Position numbers and translations under genes: made by a program. From Phaeotremella fagi (lineage: Eukaryota; Basidiomycota; Tremellomycetes; Tremellales; Phaeotremellaceae): a stretch of DNA of 64,000 bases. Positions 13,998-24,398 of this stretch are shown here, in pieces (the first letter of the stretch is position 1; each line of letters begins with the position of its first letter). Below the pieces are notes generated by a model. That model did not search any database. It saw nothing but the letters and a program-made list of their open reading frames with translations, and was not told where the DNA came from. The DNA is taken from assembly GCA_001599715.1 (NCBI GenBank), contig BCHU01000012.1, positions 372,001 to 436,000 on the forward strand, given 5' to 3'.

Positions 13998-16027
13998 ATG
14001 AAGCGACTGTTTAGATCTTCAAAGAATGGTGTCATAGACCCTCTACCCATTCCCCATACCACCTCTCCATCACCCTCGCCCGACCCCCCACCGCAACAAA
14101 GGAAATCATTCACATCGTTACTCCTTGGTGACAGGAACCCAACCGTCTCCCCTTATCCCGTAGAGCCACCCAAACAATATAGATCAGAACCATGGACGAT
14201 AGTCACAGAGGATCAAATACCTAGCACCAACTCTCAAGGGCTGTATCTACCCCCAGGTGCAGGTCCACCATCACCCCAAATGACACCAACGAGTTTGAAT
14301 CGATCCTCTTACCCCGGTAGGATATCTTCGTCAAGTCTAGTTGAGCGACCGTTGGATCAACGACCATTAGAGAGACCCCCTGATAGAGGTTATACACCTT
14401 CACAAGATGATTCCAGCGGTCACATCAAGTCGAGATCTCCTTTGGGCAACGGATTCGATTCGGTTCCTTTCCCAAATCCCCAATCGTATCAGCCGCCGCC
14501 GCAGCCTGAACCTGATCTTAGCGGTTTAGCTATCGACGAACCCAAGAAGAGATTTTGGGGTTGGACGGGGGAGAAGAAAGATGACGAGGGGGTTAATGAT
14601 GTTATGGTTGCTATCAGTGAGTTACTGTTTGACCCAACTAACCTCAGAACACCTTTGCGTTCACGATCCACCACTTAGTGCCATTCTCGACGTCTGTGAT
14701 CGGATCAACCATTCCGATTCCTCAGAGTCAGTCAGTAGAGAAGCTGCTAGAGCGTTGAGAAAAGAATTCAAACATGGCAACGAATCTGAACGAAGGTCAG
14801 CTGCAAAAGTTTGGTTGATCATGATGAGAAATGTGTCAAGGTTCAGACGTAGGTAGACCTTAATACCCGGCTGACGATAGAACACGCAACGACGAAAAAG
14901 TTTTTATCAACCATCGAACCTATCATTCTAGCCCCCAACAAACCGCTAGTTTCGAATGCGACTCATCGGCTGTTTGTGGAAACTCTGGCTGCGTTGACGT
15001 TCCAATTTGGTCATGAAAAGGGATGTGAAGCGTTGTTGGATTCTTGGCAACGAGTGAAAATGCCTTCTGAACCTGATATCGTGAGTTCTGACGTAACCAT
15101 CGCTGACAACAGGGATACGCTTTGGTCCAAGATCACCCATTCACCGTCGTCGCACCTTCACCTGTACCACCAGTTCTTCCCCAGAGATTACCGTCCCCTG
15201 GGACGTATGGACCTGGTTACGCTCAATTACCCGATCACAAGGAGGACATGAGGAGGTTGTTGGAAGAATGCACGGCGGCAAAGGAAGCAGCTAGAGTGTT
15301 ATCTGAAGCTTTGGTCTATACCAGACCAGAAGAACTTGAACGTAAAGATGTCATCAAGGTAAGTGACCCTCCTGTCCCCACTGACTCCCAGGAATTCTAT
15401 CGAAAATGCTTTCTAGCCCATGAATCCATAACCAATCAACTCGACTGGGCTCAAGCCGAAGCCTCGAGATCAAACGAAGATTCGATCGAGGTCAAAGCTT
15501 TGGCATCGGTGTTCGAAGCTCATGGTGCGTTGACAGAGGCACTGAAACAACATGAAGATTTGGAACGAATGGCAGAAGATGAGAAAGAGTTGCGGCAGGT
15601 CCGGGAGTTGAGTAAGAAGGAAGTTAAAAATAGATCAGCGGGTCTAGCGGTTCCAACAAGTGGTACTGGTTCAAGAGATCCTTCACCTTCACCACCTCGT
15701 TCTCCACGTCGCTTGACCGGTCCTCGACCATTACCAACGCCGAATTCTCAACAATCTCTCAAACCACCTGATCCAGAATCTGAAACTACCACTTCAACAC
15801 CTACACCCTCACGAAAAGCTCTCGGCAAAAGACGCGCTGTACCAGACGAAGACAACCATTTCAACCCAGACGACATGTTTGACGGTAACACGAAAGAATC
15901 CAAATCCACCACATCAGAAGAATCACTCACGTTGAACGAAATCTATACCTCTAAACCTGTTGTATACGCTTACGACGCTTATGAAGAACGTCAGAACGCA
16001 CTTAGAAATGGAACTTTTGTAACATAG
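13998..16027 (+). CDS. VHS-GAT domain vesicle-trafficking adaptor (LSB5/GGA/TOM1-like)
   Basis: VHS-GAT proteins bind ubiquitinated cargo, clathrin or Arf at Golgi, endosome or actin patches. After a Pro/Ser-rich N-terminus of about 200 residues, the spliced protein reads HLCVHDPPLSAILDVCDRIN, then REAARALRKEFKHGNESE, then LFVETLAALTFQFGHEKGCE. This is the helical pattern of a VHS domain. A GAT-like three-helix region follows: EFYRKCFLAHESITNQLDWA and DSIEVKALASVFEAHGALTE. The tail is Ser/Pro-rich. The N-terminal extension before VHS is unlike classic GGA proteins; LSB5-like is my best guess. Stop at 16027 lies 33 bp from the convergent stop of the Sec7 gene. Confidence 0.7.
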
Positions 16028-16060
16028 CTAAAACCGGAAATCTTGCACCCATGTATATAT

Positions 16061-19000
16061 CTACAACACACTCAATCTACTGGCGTTAGGTGTATCCCTC
16101 TCGTCCTCTTCACGTAAACTCGTCATCGACCTAGCTAGCGATCTTTCCAACTTCTTCTCACCTTGTTTCTTGATTCTCAAAGAAATCGCACTACGTAAAG
16201 CTTCGATATACGTTTCGTATTTATAAATCTCCGAATGGATGTAATGCGATTTAGCTCTCCAGTTTTCACGAGCTTTCGCGCCGTTAGTCGATCGAGGTAG
16301 ATACTGTCGTCAGCAGACTCCAAACGACACTTACCAATCTAACCATCCCATCTTCTATACCCTTGTGTTGATCCAATTCCACCCTCAAAGATCTGAGATA
16401 ACTCTGTAGCGCCTCCATCTGATTTTCCTCATCAAGAGGACTGGGCATGGTAGCCACGGGTGGTGGTTTCCAATCGTTGATGAACCATTTCTCTGATGCA
16501 GGTGTGCGTCGGAGTGTGTTGAGCTTGGATAAATTGCTACGACCAGATCTGACACTTGCACGATCGTCATCGTGATCGATGACCCTGTTCCAACCGTATT
16601 CCATGTTCGATACACCACCTTGAAGTGGTTGTCTCGATATACGTGCCGCCCAGTAGTTACACGTAGCTACCCATTCAGTTACCAAATCTGCCGTACCCGC
16701 TTGGAAGAATGACGTTTCTCCCGATGGCAGAGCCAGAGAAAAACAATGAGGTCGTGAGGATGAATATCCAGGTGGCGGTAGTGCTACCGCCATTGAATGC
16801 ATTAAACTGAGTTCACCAGTTGCTTTGGCGTTGTTCTGAGGTTAGCAATGTCGTATATAGACCTACCATCCAGTTACCTCCTCCAACGGTTCCACCAAAC
16901 GAATTACTCGCTTCACCAAAAACAAACATGTGTAAATCACCACGTTGGATGACTGCAAAGTACTGTCTCCAATCTTTGACCTTGGACCTCTTGCCCAAAC
17001 TCTCCCAATACAACTTCCTGCTCAAAATACCCTCCTTGGCCCATGGTGCACCCAGTAACGCCAACTCGTCGTCATCCATTTCCTCGGCGGTATCGGTACT
17101 AACTCGAGATGATACACTTCTAACTTCGTCGTCTTGTTCTCGAATAACAGAGTGGGAGAGGTTGGAAGCGAAGCCCAAAGATTGAGTAAAGGAAGCGAAC
17201 CCCTGTCGTCAGCGTGATCATTACCCCACTCACTTCATTGATCGACGTTGCATAACTTGGCGTAGGACTCAGACGTCCATCAGAACTCGATCCATAAGGG
17301 TTGTTCCCAATCATCCCTCGTATACTGTTCCGTTTCAATGAATGAACACGATCATTCGATTGATTCCGTAAAGTCCCTCGTCGACCAAGATACGGACCTT
17401 GGTCTATGGACAATCGATTGTCTATCGGTAGCAATATCCTGTCCCTACTGACATTGGTGTAAATCTCTTTCAACGCAGTTTCAGCTTCAGTTTCCCAACC
17501 CCTGTTGTAACTGAAAACCGTCGAACTACTATCGTCATGTATCAAATCCGGGGTCGACGTCCCAGGTGCACTCAATTGAATAGCGCGAAGAGCGTTTCGA
17601 ATGAAATCAGCTCTCGTCATGTGTTTTGATAATTCAGCGATATGCAGATCGGTATTCAGCATCAACATCGCCGCGGTAACAGTGTGAACAACGCCTAGAG
17701 TCAGTGAGTTCTAGACTTGACCCACCTGATGTACCAAAAACAGTCCCAGGGTTACATTCAAAGTATCTAGCAGAGAACCCTTCGATGATTCGATCAATCT
17801 CTTGAGACTCGGCCTTGAGATGAAGCTTTTGACAGAGATCCCTAAAAGCTGAATCCAACTTTTGCCCCTTCATGTCGAAATACTGCATGTAGTATTTCAG
17901 TGCGATCGTGTTGACAGGGCGTCTAATGTCAGCTAGTTCAAAATTGTACTCACGGTCCACCTAAAAAAATTGCAACTTTTTCCGCTGGCACATGGGAGAA
18001 ATCGTTTTCTAAAAATTCACACGCCAGTCGTCGTCCTTTCTCTTCGTCGTCGACGTCGATAACTTCCATTGGCTCTTCAGGATTGATCAAACTTATCGAT
18101 GGTGTCGATTCAGTCTCCATTTTGCTTTTCGAGGGGACGGTTGGTGTTTTATCAGAAAGCGTGGGTGTACGTTCCAGAGTTGGTGTGGAGGTGTTTCTGA
18201 TTTGAGCAGCGATTTCAAGTCGTGGGGACGGTAGAGATGAAGTCCGATGAGCAGGTGCGGGTCCGAGGGTAGGTGCAGGCGCTGATACTGGAGATCGACC
18301 CAGATCAGCTCTTTTATCGGGTTTGACGTTGGGGTCAGGTGTAAGGGTGAGCTTTTCGAGGGTAGTGTCGAGTGTAGTAATTTCAACGGGAGCACTGTCG
18401 GTAATCATTTCCGTATCGAGTTTGGGTAAATCTTTATTCGAATCCACCGTTACGTCCTTGGGCAAACCACTATCCAAGATATTCAATCCACGTCCCAACT
18501 CCACCCTATCCAATTTAACGCTTGCCGGGGGTAAACCCAATTCTCTCGCTGGTTCAGTGACCCCAATACCATCGAGCATTCCTGCAATGTCTTCACTGAA
18601 ATTGGTTTCGGCTGGTTGACGAGTATGTAAAGGAGGCAATTTGGGTGACGGTGGTGGGATGATTTTTTTAGGTGAAGGCGGTACCCTTTCCACTATATCT
18701 GGGGAAGGTTCCAATTTGACTGAATGAACTTCACCAAACACGTCGGTTACCATTGGTCGACGATGAACGGATGGAAGAGGGGGTACGGGTGGGGAGATGG
18801 TCTGGTTTTAGTCAAATCCCAACTTGCACTTACCTCTTTCCCAAACATTCTACCAAACATTCCCTTGGCCCTAGATTTCATAGTCTTTCATTAGTCAGAT
18901 CCAACAGTTAAACCCACCCTAGCCTCATCCTTGCTATTCCTTCTTGGAGATTCTCTCAAACTGTTCAAATCGGCATTGGAAAATCTTTCCCAATCATCAT

Positions 19001-19657
19001 CGTTTTTCGTAGCGGCGTGTGAAACAGCTCGACTTCTACTTGGAGATGAAGCTGGTTGATATCGATTTGAAGCTGCTGATGCCTCAGCAGCTTGTGCAGC
19101 TGCACTGGGGATTTGACCATTGGCTCTAGCTTCTTTTGCCTTTTTCACTAGAGTCGCTAAATCAGGTGAAGAAGCTGTACCAGGTGAACGAAAGATTGAA
19201 CGTCGTTTCGAAGGCATCGTTGCTGATGCAGCAGATATTTCGGCTATAGATCAGAATACGATTCAAAGTTTAACCTACCATCTATACCTAGACTTCTTAA
19301 CGGTGATGCCTTTTCTGATACCTGAGAATTCCTTTTCTCAGTCCTATCACGACGTGAAGAAACGGGGGTGGGTGGAACTACCGTTGGCGTGCCAACTTTA
19401 ACGGGGGTGACTTTGGTTAATTGTTCGTCAAAGCTCAATTTTTCGATCGGTTCTGATGCTTCAGGTTCTGATGTTAAGAAAGGAGTTTCTGGTTCTTCAC
19501 CTATAGGTTGACTTGACGACAGATAGATGGTTTCTTGCGGGTTCAACAGGGCAGCTTCGAAATCCGCTATACTTTTCCTTTGTGATCTTTGGGAGGAGAT
19601 TGATGATCTGGGTAGCATTGAGGGAGAGGATGGTCTGCGTATGGAGAGGGATGACAT
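16061..19657 (-). CDS. Sec7-PH ARF guanine-nucleotide exchange factor (EFA6/Yel1-like)
   Basis: It should activate an Arf6-class GTPase at the plasma membrane. The N-terminal third is Ser/Pro-rich and disordered. The Sec7 domain is split over exons: PVNTIALKYYMQYFDMKGQK, FSARYFECNPGTVFG and LMLNTDLHIAELSKHMT, the last being the family signature. A PH domain follows (ILSRKLYWESLGKRSKVKDW and AVIQRGDLHMFVF), then a helical, probably coiled-coil tail ending DERDTPNASRLSVL. Sec7 followed by PH and a coiled coil is the EFA6/PSD order. The start at 19657 (MSSLSIRRPSS) is preferred to the upstream in-frame ATG at 19702, which adds a hydrophobic run. The stop is the complement of 16061-16063. Confidence 0.82.
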
Positions 19658-19782
19658 GGTGGTGTATAAAAGTGTATAAACAAGAATGATAACAAGATAC
19701 AATGGATGGATGGATGTCTACCTTCTACTGAATTCAATTGAGCCCCGTGCTGAATGTGGCGTTTACGTTAAGTGGTGGAGTG

Positions 19783-21024
19783 TCAACAAGCAACCACCCT
19801 CTTACCCAAATACCCCTCACATTTACTAGATCCACAATGACAAACACTACCCAGATTAACACCAAAGTTATCAAAGTTGTAATCATAAAACAACTAATGT
19901 TAGTTCAAGAAGCTTCTCCACCCACCTCTTCACCTTTCATGATATCTCGTAAAGCCCAAATTCCGACTTCAAATTCATGACAACCATCACCCAAGGTCAT
20001 ATACTTCTTAACCTCTAGATTGGGCTCACAACCGTGATTAATGAATCTAGCGTCGTTGCCTCTCATCCCCTATGTTATCAGTAACCATTAAGCACGATTA
20101 CTCACCGCATCGATAACTTCATCCTGATCATAAGCTAGAGCGTAGAAATTGGATTTCCCTTTATACACGTTCAAAATCCTAGATTTGAATTCTTTGATCG
20201 TAACAACCTCGCCTCTGTAATCGATGACGAATTGTCCAGCTTTGATATTTTCAGTTGCAAAAAGACCGAACCCTCTTGATCCAGTCTACCGTTAGTTCTT
20301 ACGAGAGGGATCACTTACATAACCAATTCTCGTACCAGGTTGTTTCCTTTTAGACAGAGACCTGTTTTGACATTCATCACCACAAGGACATTTTTTACCA
20401 CACGTGTAATTCATTATTCTGTTTATACAATCTTCACCACAACCTGACTCAGGTCTACATGAACAGATAGCGATAGTTTTAGTCGAATTCTTCTGACGTG
20501 AGAGGATATCTAACATATTAGCACTGCAAGATAGATCACCCACTTGATCGTATCCTCTGAAACGGAGGTGGTCGTTTCAAACCATCCAATTTCCCATGAT
20601 AAAAAGACCAACTAATATCCAAAGGCAATTCAAATTCGTTCTCCCATTCAAAAAACATCGTAGCTCCATGTTCGATAGGAAGTGGGAACACCACCCCTTG
20701 TCCCATCTGACCGCGTTTTTTCTTCTTACCCACCAATCTCTGCGCGACGATTCGATTAATTAAACTATCTTCACCGGTTGCTTCGGCGTCTTGACAATAG
20801 AAACCTGATTCTAGATATTGTTTTTTGGTGTTTGGGTTGACGTTTGATTCTGGGATTTGGAGGATTGCTGGGAGGTTATCGGAAGGTTCTGTTTGAGTTT
20901 CATTTGGGGTTTTGGTTGGTTTTGGTGATTTGGTGGATGGTTTGAGTTGTTTTTTCAGTGATTTGAGGTTGGAAACGACTTTTTTAGGTATCAAGACGCG
21001 TTGTTGTGTTCGCATGCTGTGCAA
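19783..21024 (-). CDS. AWS-SET-postSET histone-lysine N-methyltransferase (ASH1-like)
   Basis: The protein probably methylates histone H3, K36 by family. The cysteine-rich AWS module is visible (CSCRPESGCGEDCINR then CGKKCPCGDECQNRS). The SET domain follows: RGFGLFATENIKAGQFVIDY, then DARFINHGCEPN, with G in place of the usual S of NHSC. The post-SET module needs a last intron (GTGGGT...CATTAG), then reads YDYNFDNFG, CHCGSSKCEGYLG and stops at 19783. No SRI or WW domain is present, so it is not SET2, and ASH1/NSD-type is preferred. The N-terminus is lysine-rich. The start is 21024, or the in-frame ATG at 21015 (MRTQQRV). Confidence 0.82.
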
Positions 21025-21145
21025 TGTATTTCAAAGTAACAAGAAACCAAAAGTCAAACGGTAGATCCTAAGAACCAAACAACGACCGTGCCTTAAACGT
21101 CTCGCCTGTTGTACATTGCATCTATAACTACCCAAATCTCTACAT

Positions 21146-22839
21146 CTACATCTGGAAATGGAATCTCTGGCCTTGACCTTGGAACCCAGAGAACGGATTT
21201 CCACCCTGATGAAAGAAATGAGGCATACCGCCATGATGAGCGAAAGGGTTTTGATGACTTTGATGATCGTTCGGATCATCACCGTTGTCATAACGTTGTC
21301 GAAGATCTGACGTGTCAGAGTGAAACACAACCCAACCTACCTGGCGTCGACAACACTTCATAAGCTTCGTTCAACGCGGCCATCTTCTCTTCTGATCCAC
21401 CTGGTAAATCCGGATGAGCGGATTTCGCAGCCTTCTTGAAAGCCTTTTTGATCGTTCTTTCATCGGCGTCCCTAGGAACTCCAATGATTTTGTAATAATC
21501 CTTTTGTTTAGATTGTTTCAGCAGTTTCTGCGCTTTCTGAAGTCTATTCAAAACCTAGCTGATTAGTTGGTCCTTATCACCCACTTACATCTTGACTCGA
21601 TCTCCCACCGTTCTCAAAAGCACGTTCAAGGATCCTAACAGCTTCCTCCCATTTCTCTTCCTTCAACAATTTCTCACCTTTACCGACCAACGCGTCAACA
21701 TTTTCAGGATCCATTTCAAGTGTGATTTCACACCATTTCGATGCTTTCCCTTTAAGATCGCCACCCCCAACAGCGGCTTTACAAGCCAACGCGAAAATTT
21801 CCAACCTCTTCAAACTTTTCTTGACAGGTTGAAACTGTTTAGGTAGATCCGAGTTCAACAACGCTTGATCAAACTTTTCCAGTAAACCGTCTTCACCGTC
21901 CAACACACGTATGGCTTGACGATATTGATTCCCTTCAACGAAATTTTTGGTTTTCATGACATCTTTTTCCAGTGATCTCAAAAGTTTATGGATAGCTTTA
22001 CAAGGTTTTGAATCTGGGTCATAATGTAAACATTGTTTGATATGGTTGGTAGCAGTTGGCGAAGCGAGTAAAAAATAGGCGATATTAGATAAGCGTAACG
22101 GCAGCGATAAAGTTGACGGATTCAAAGCAGCCAAACGACTACATCGTTAGTGAAGAAATATTCAAACCTACCTTAGATCACCATAGACAGCGTCGACATC
22201 ACCCAATTCAGTCGAACAACCGACTCTCAATTCCCTCAATTCAGCCGAATTAGGTCCAACCTCCAAAGCCTTTGTAGCTTGTTCAACACAACTATGCCAG
22301 GAACCAGCTTTCGCAGCTTTCTCAGCAAGTTTCTTCGCTGCTATCCCGTTGTCCAGAGAACTCGACTGGGCATCAGTGAGAATATCTTTTTGTTGACTTA
22401 CTAGATCTTGATTGTTGTGTGATAATAATTCTTGTTTGGCTTTTTCGAATTCACCCTCTTTAGCTAGGATTTTGGCTTTTTGATAATGCGCCTAAAGACT
22501 TTAGCTTCAGTCCCAACCAGAGTTGACCTACCTGTGTAAAAGATGGATTCAATTTCAAGATTTTATCGAAATCATCTAACGCAGCTGAATTCCTTCCAAG
22601 AGATAGATAAGCTGTTGCCCTTTTGTAATAATTCGAATATGACGGGTCGAGGTCTGTGGATTTCGGATTCAGTTTCTTTGGCTTCTTGACTATAACCTAC
22701 CTATGGCATCTGAGTATGCACGCGCAGCTTCGCTATAACTACCCTCTGATAATAATTTGTTGGCGTCTTGGACTATTTCTTGAGCTGTTCTATCTGCTAG
22801 AGCTGAGATCAGGAGTGACAGTAGAAGAAAGAGACGCAT
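21146..22839 (-). CDS. ER TPR-DnaJ co-chaperone (DNAJC3/P58IPK-like)
   Basis: The start at 22839 opens a signal peptide (MRLFLLLSLLISALA), so the protein enters the ER lumen. TPR-type helices follow (LLSEGSYSEAARAYSDAI, ALVGKGEKLLKEEKWEEA). A C-terminal J domain reads DYYKIIGVPRDADERTIKKA and contains the HPD triad that stimulates Hsp70 (SAHPDLPGG). After the J domain is a His/Gly/Phe-rich tail ending RFHFQM. The order TPR then J is that of P58IPK, which assists BiP and misfolded-protein handling. No HDEL-type retention signal is seen at the C-terminus. Several short introns were inferred from frame changes and GT/AG borders. Confidence 0.85.
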
Positions 22840-23348
22840 GGCGTGGGAGAGGGTGTGGTGTATATCTGAATTATCTGTATCTGTTCAAATTCATTGATTT
22901 CAATTTGAGCAGCTAGCTGAGCTTCCAGCACATCGCGTGTATCATATCACGTGACTGTCTCTGGCTCGTATCGTACGTAACTGCTTGCATTATGTTCTGT
23001 CCATCCAACTTAACCAAGTATATTCCAATTCGTCCGTTATACCTCTCGTAAATGACCCAAAGGGGATCCACAGATAGTTCTTGGCGTAATGGAGTAAAAT
23101 CCAGAACAATCTTTGAATTTGAAGAGACAGATACGCATCACTGGAATCAACCAATACGGCCACGGACTTTACATCCGCCCAATAGCCTGATAAGGACAAG
23201 AACGGATCATCGATCGATGACATACTTAACTTCACTTATTGTACGATAAGAGAATCCCAAACACCGGATACATAAAGATAAGACATTACCTCCATTCATA
23301 TAAAGGTGTACAAGTCCATTTATCCACAACTCAACTCCCCCACCAACA
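22840..23348. other. Divergent intergenic region between DnaJ and cyanase genes
   Basis: This 509-bp region should hold promoters for both genes. Open frames on either strand (for example 22990-23235 minus) lack any family signature. No repeat or RNA gene was recognised. Confidence 0.5.
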
Positions 23349-23990
23349 ATGACATTCCCAGACCACTGTCTAGCCCTGCAAACAGCCAAACAAATCTCTA
23401 AACTTACCTTTGAAGAGATCTCTCAAAAACTCAATAAACCAGAAGTATGGACTGCAGCCCTCTTCTACGGTTCAGCCGTCACCGACGATGAAACCGCTCA
23501 AAAATTGATCGAGATCCTAGGTAAAGAGGCGATTGGGTTTATCGAGTCCAACACTAGTTATTCTGTTGCTATGATCGTTGGTGGGTTGACTGGTGGTGGA
23601 CCTGGTTCTTTGGGTGTTAAAGGGTTGATTGTTAGAGGTGATAATTGGGAGTTTCCAAAGGTTTGTGAAAAACCTCAAGTGTTACTGACTTGGATACTAG
23701 GATCCAGTGCTCTATCGTCTCTATGAAGTTTTGGTAGTTTACGGCTGGTCTTACAAAGCCTTAATCAACGAGAAATTCGGTGATGGAATCATGTCTGCTA
23801 TAGGTAAATTCCATCCCCCTCCCTCATGCTAACATACTCCAGACTTCCACACCAGCGTAGAAAGAGTTCCTCACCCTAAAGGCGACCGTGTCAAGATCAC
23901 CATGAGTGGGAAAGTGAGTCCAAGGTTAGACTGTGGCTGATCATCAACTAGTTCTTGTCATACTCTGGAACTGATGCCTGGGAGAAATAG
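23349..23990 (+). CDS. CYN1: Cyanate hydratase (cyanase)
   Basis: Cyanase converts cyanate and bicarbonate to ammonia and CO2. The N-terminal helical domain reads [16 protein letters not shown]. The conserved catalytic C-terminal domain is assembled across three short introns: [36 protein letters not shown] and [14 protein letters not shown]. It contains the conserved Arg (YRLYE), Glu and Ser region of the active site. Length (~160 residues) is normal for the family. The stop TAG is at 23988-23990. Two tRNA-like repeat units lie within 200 bp downstream, perhaps in its 3' UTR. No carbonic anhydrase gene is adjacent. Confidence 0.93.
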
Positions 23991-24040
23991 TCGCTTTGTT
24001 AGTAGCATCACTGAGAATCCCTTTGATGCATGTTGGAACT

Positions 24041-24165
24041 GAAACACCGCAATTCTCCGTGTGACACCACTGACCTGTAGTCTCACGCTCTACCGATTGA
24101 GCTACGAATAAAAGTCTAAAGCCGCAATTTTCCGTGTTACACATGCTCTACCGATTGAGCTACCA
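24041..24165 (-). repeat. Two tandem tRNA-like repeat units (possible SINE)
   Basis: On the minus strand two units begin with the same tRNA D-arm/A-box sequence TAGCTCAATCGGTAGAGC (complements of 24088-24105 and 24146-24163). Each ends in CACGGARAATTGCGG (complements of 24048-24061 and 24122-24136). The unit at 24048-24105 has about 17 extra bases in the middle, including GTGAGACTACAGGTC. Neither folds into a full tRNA with a paired acceptor stem. A weak B-box-like TTTCAGTTCC follows the longer unit. Tail copies occur at 2322-2338 and 54102-54117. A tRNA-derived SINE or tRNA pseudogene relics both fit. Confidence 0.55.
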
Positions 24166-24398
24166 TCATGAACAAGTTTCAATTACCTCTCATGGTATCC
24201 CAGACAATTGAAGAAATGCAAATACATCAACAAAAAAAAGTAGATAAAGTAGATTAAACTATGTACAGGAACCAGTCCATGTATCACATTGAAATGTAAT
24301 AACGAAGTAAGAGAAAGTATATTAACCAGTATGTAAAAAAAGTCCATAAATCAATAATGTTTGTTAAATGAAAAAAATCGAAAGGAAAACCACAACCC

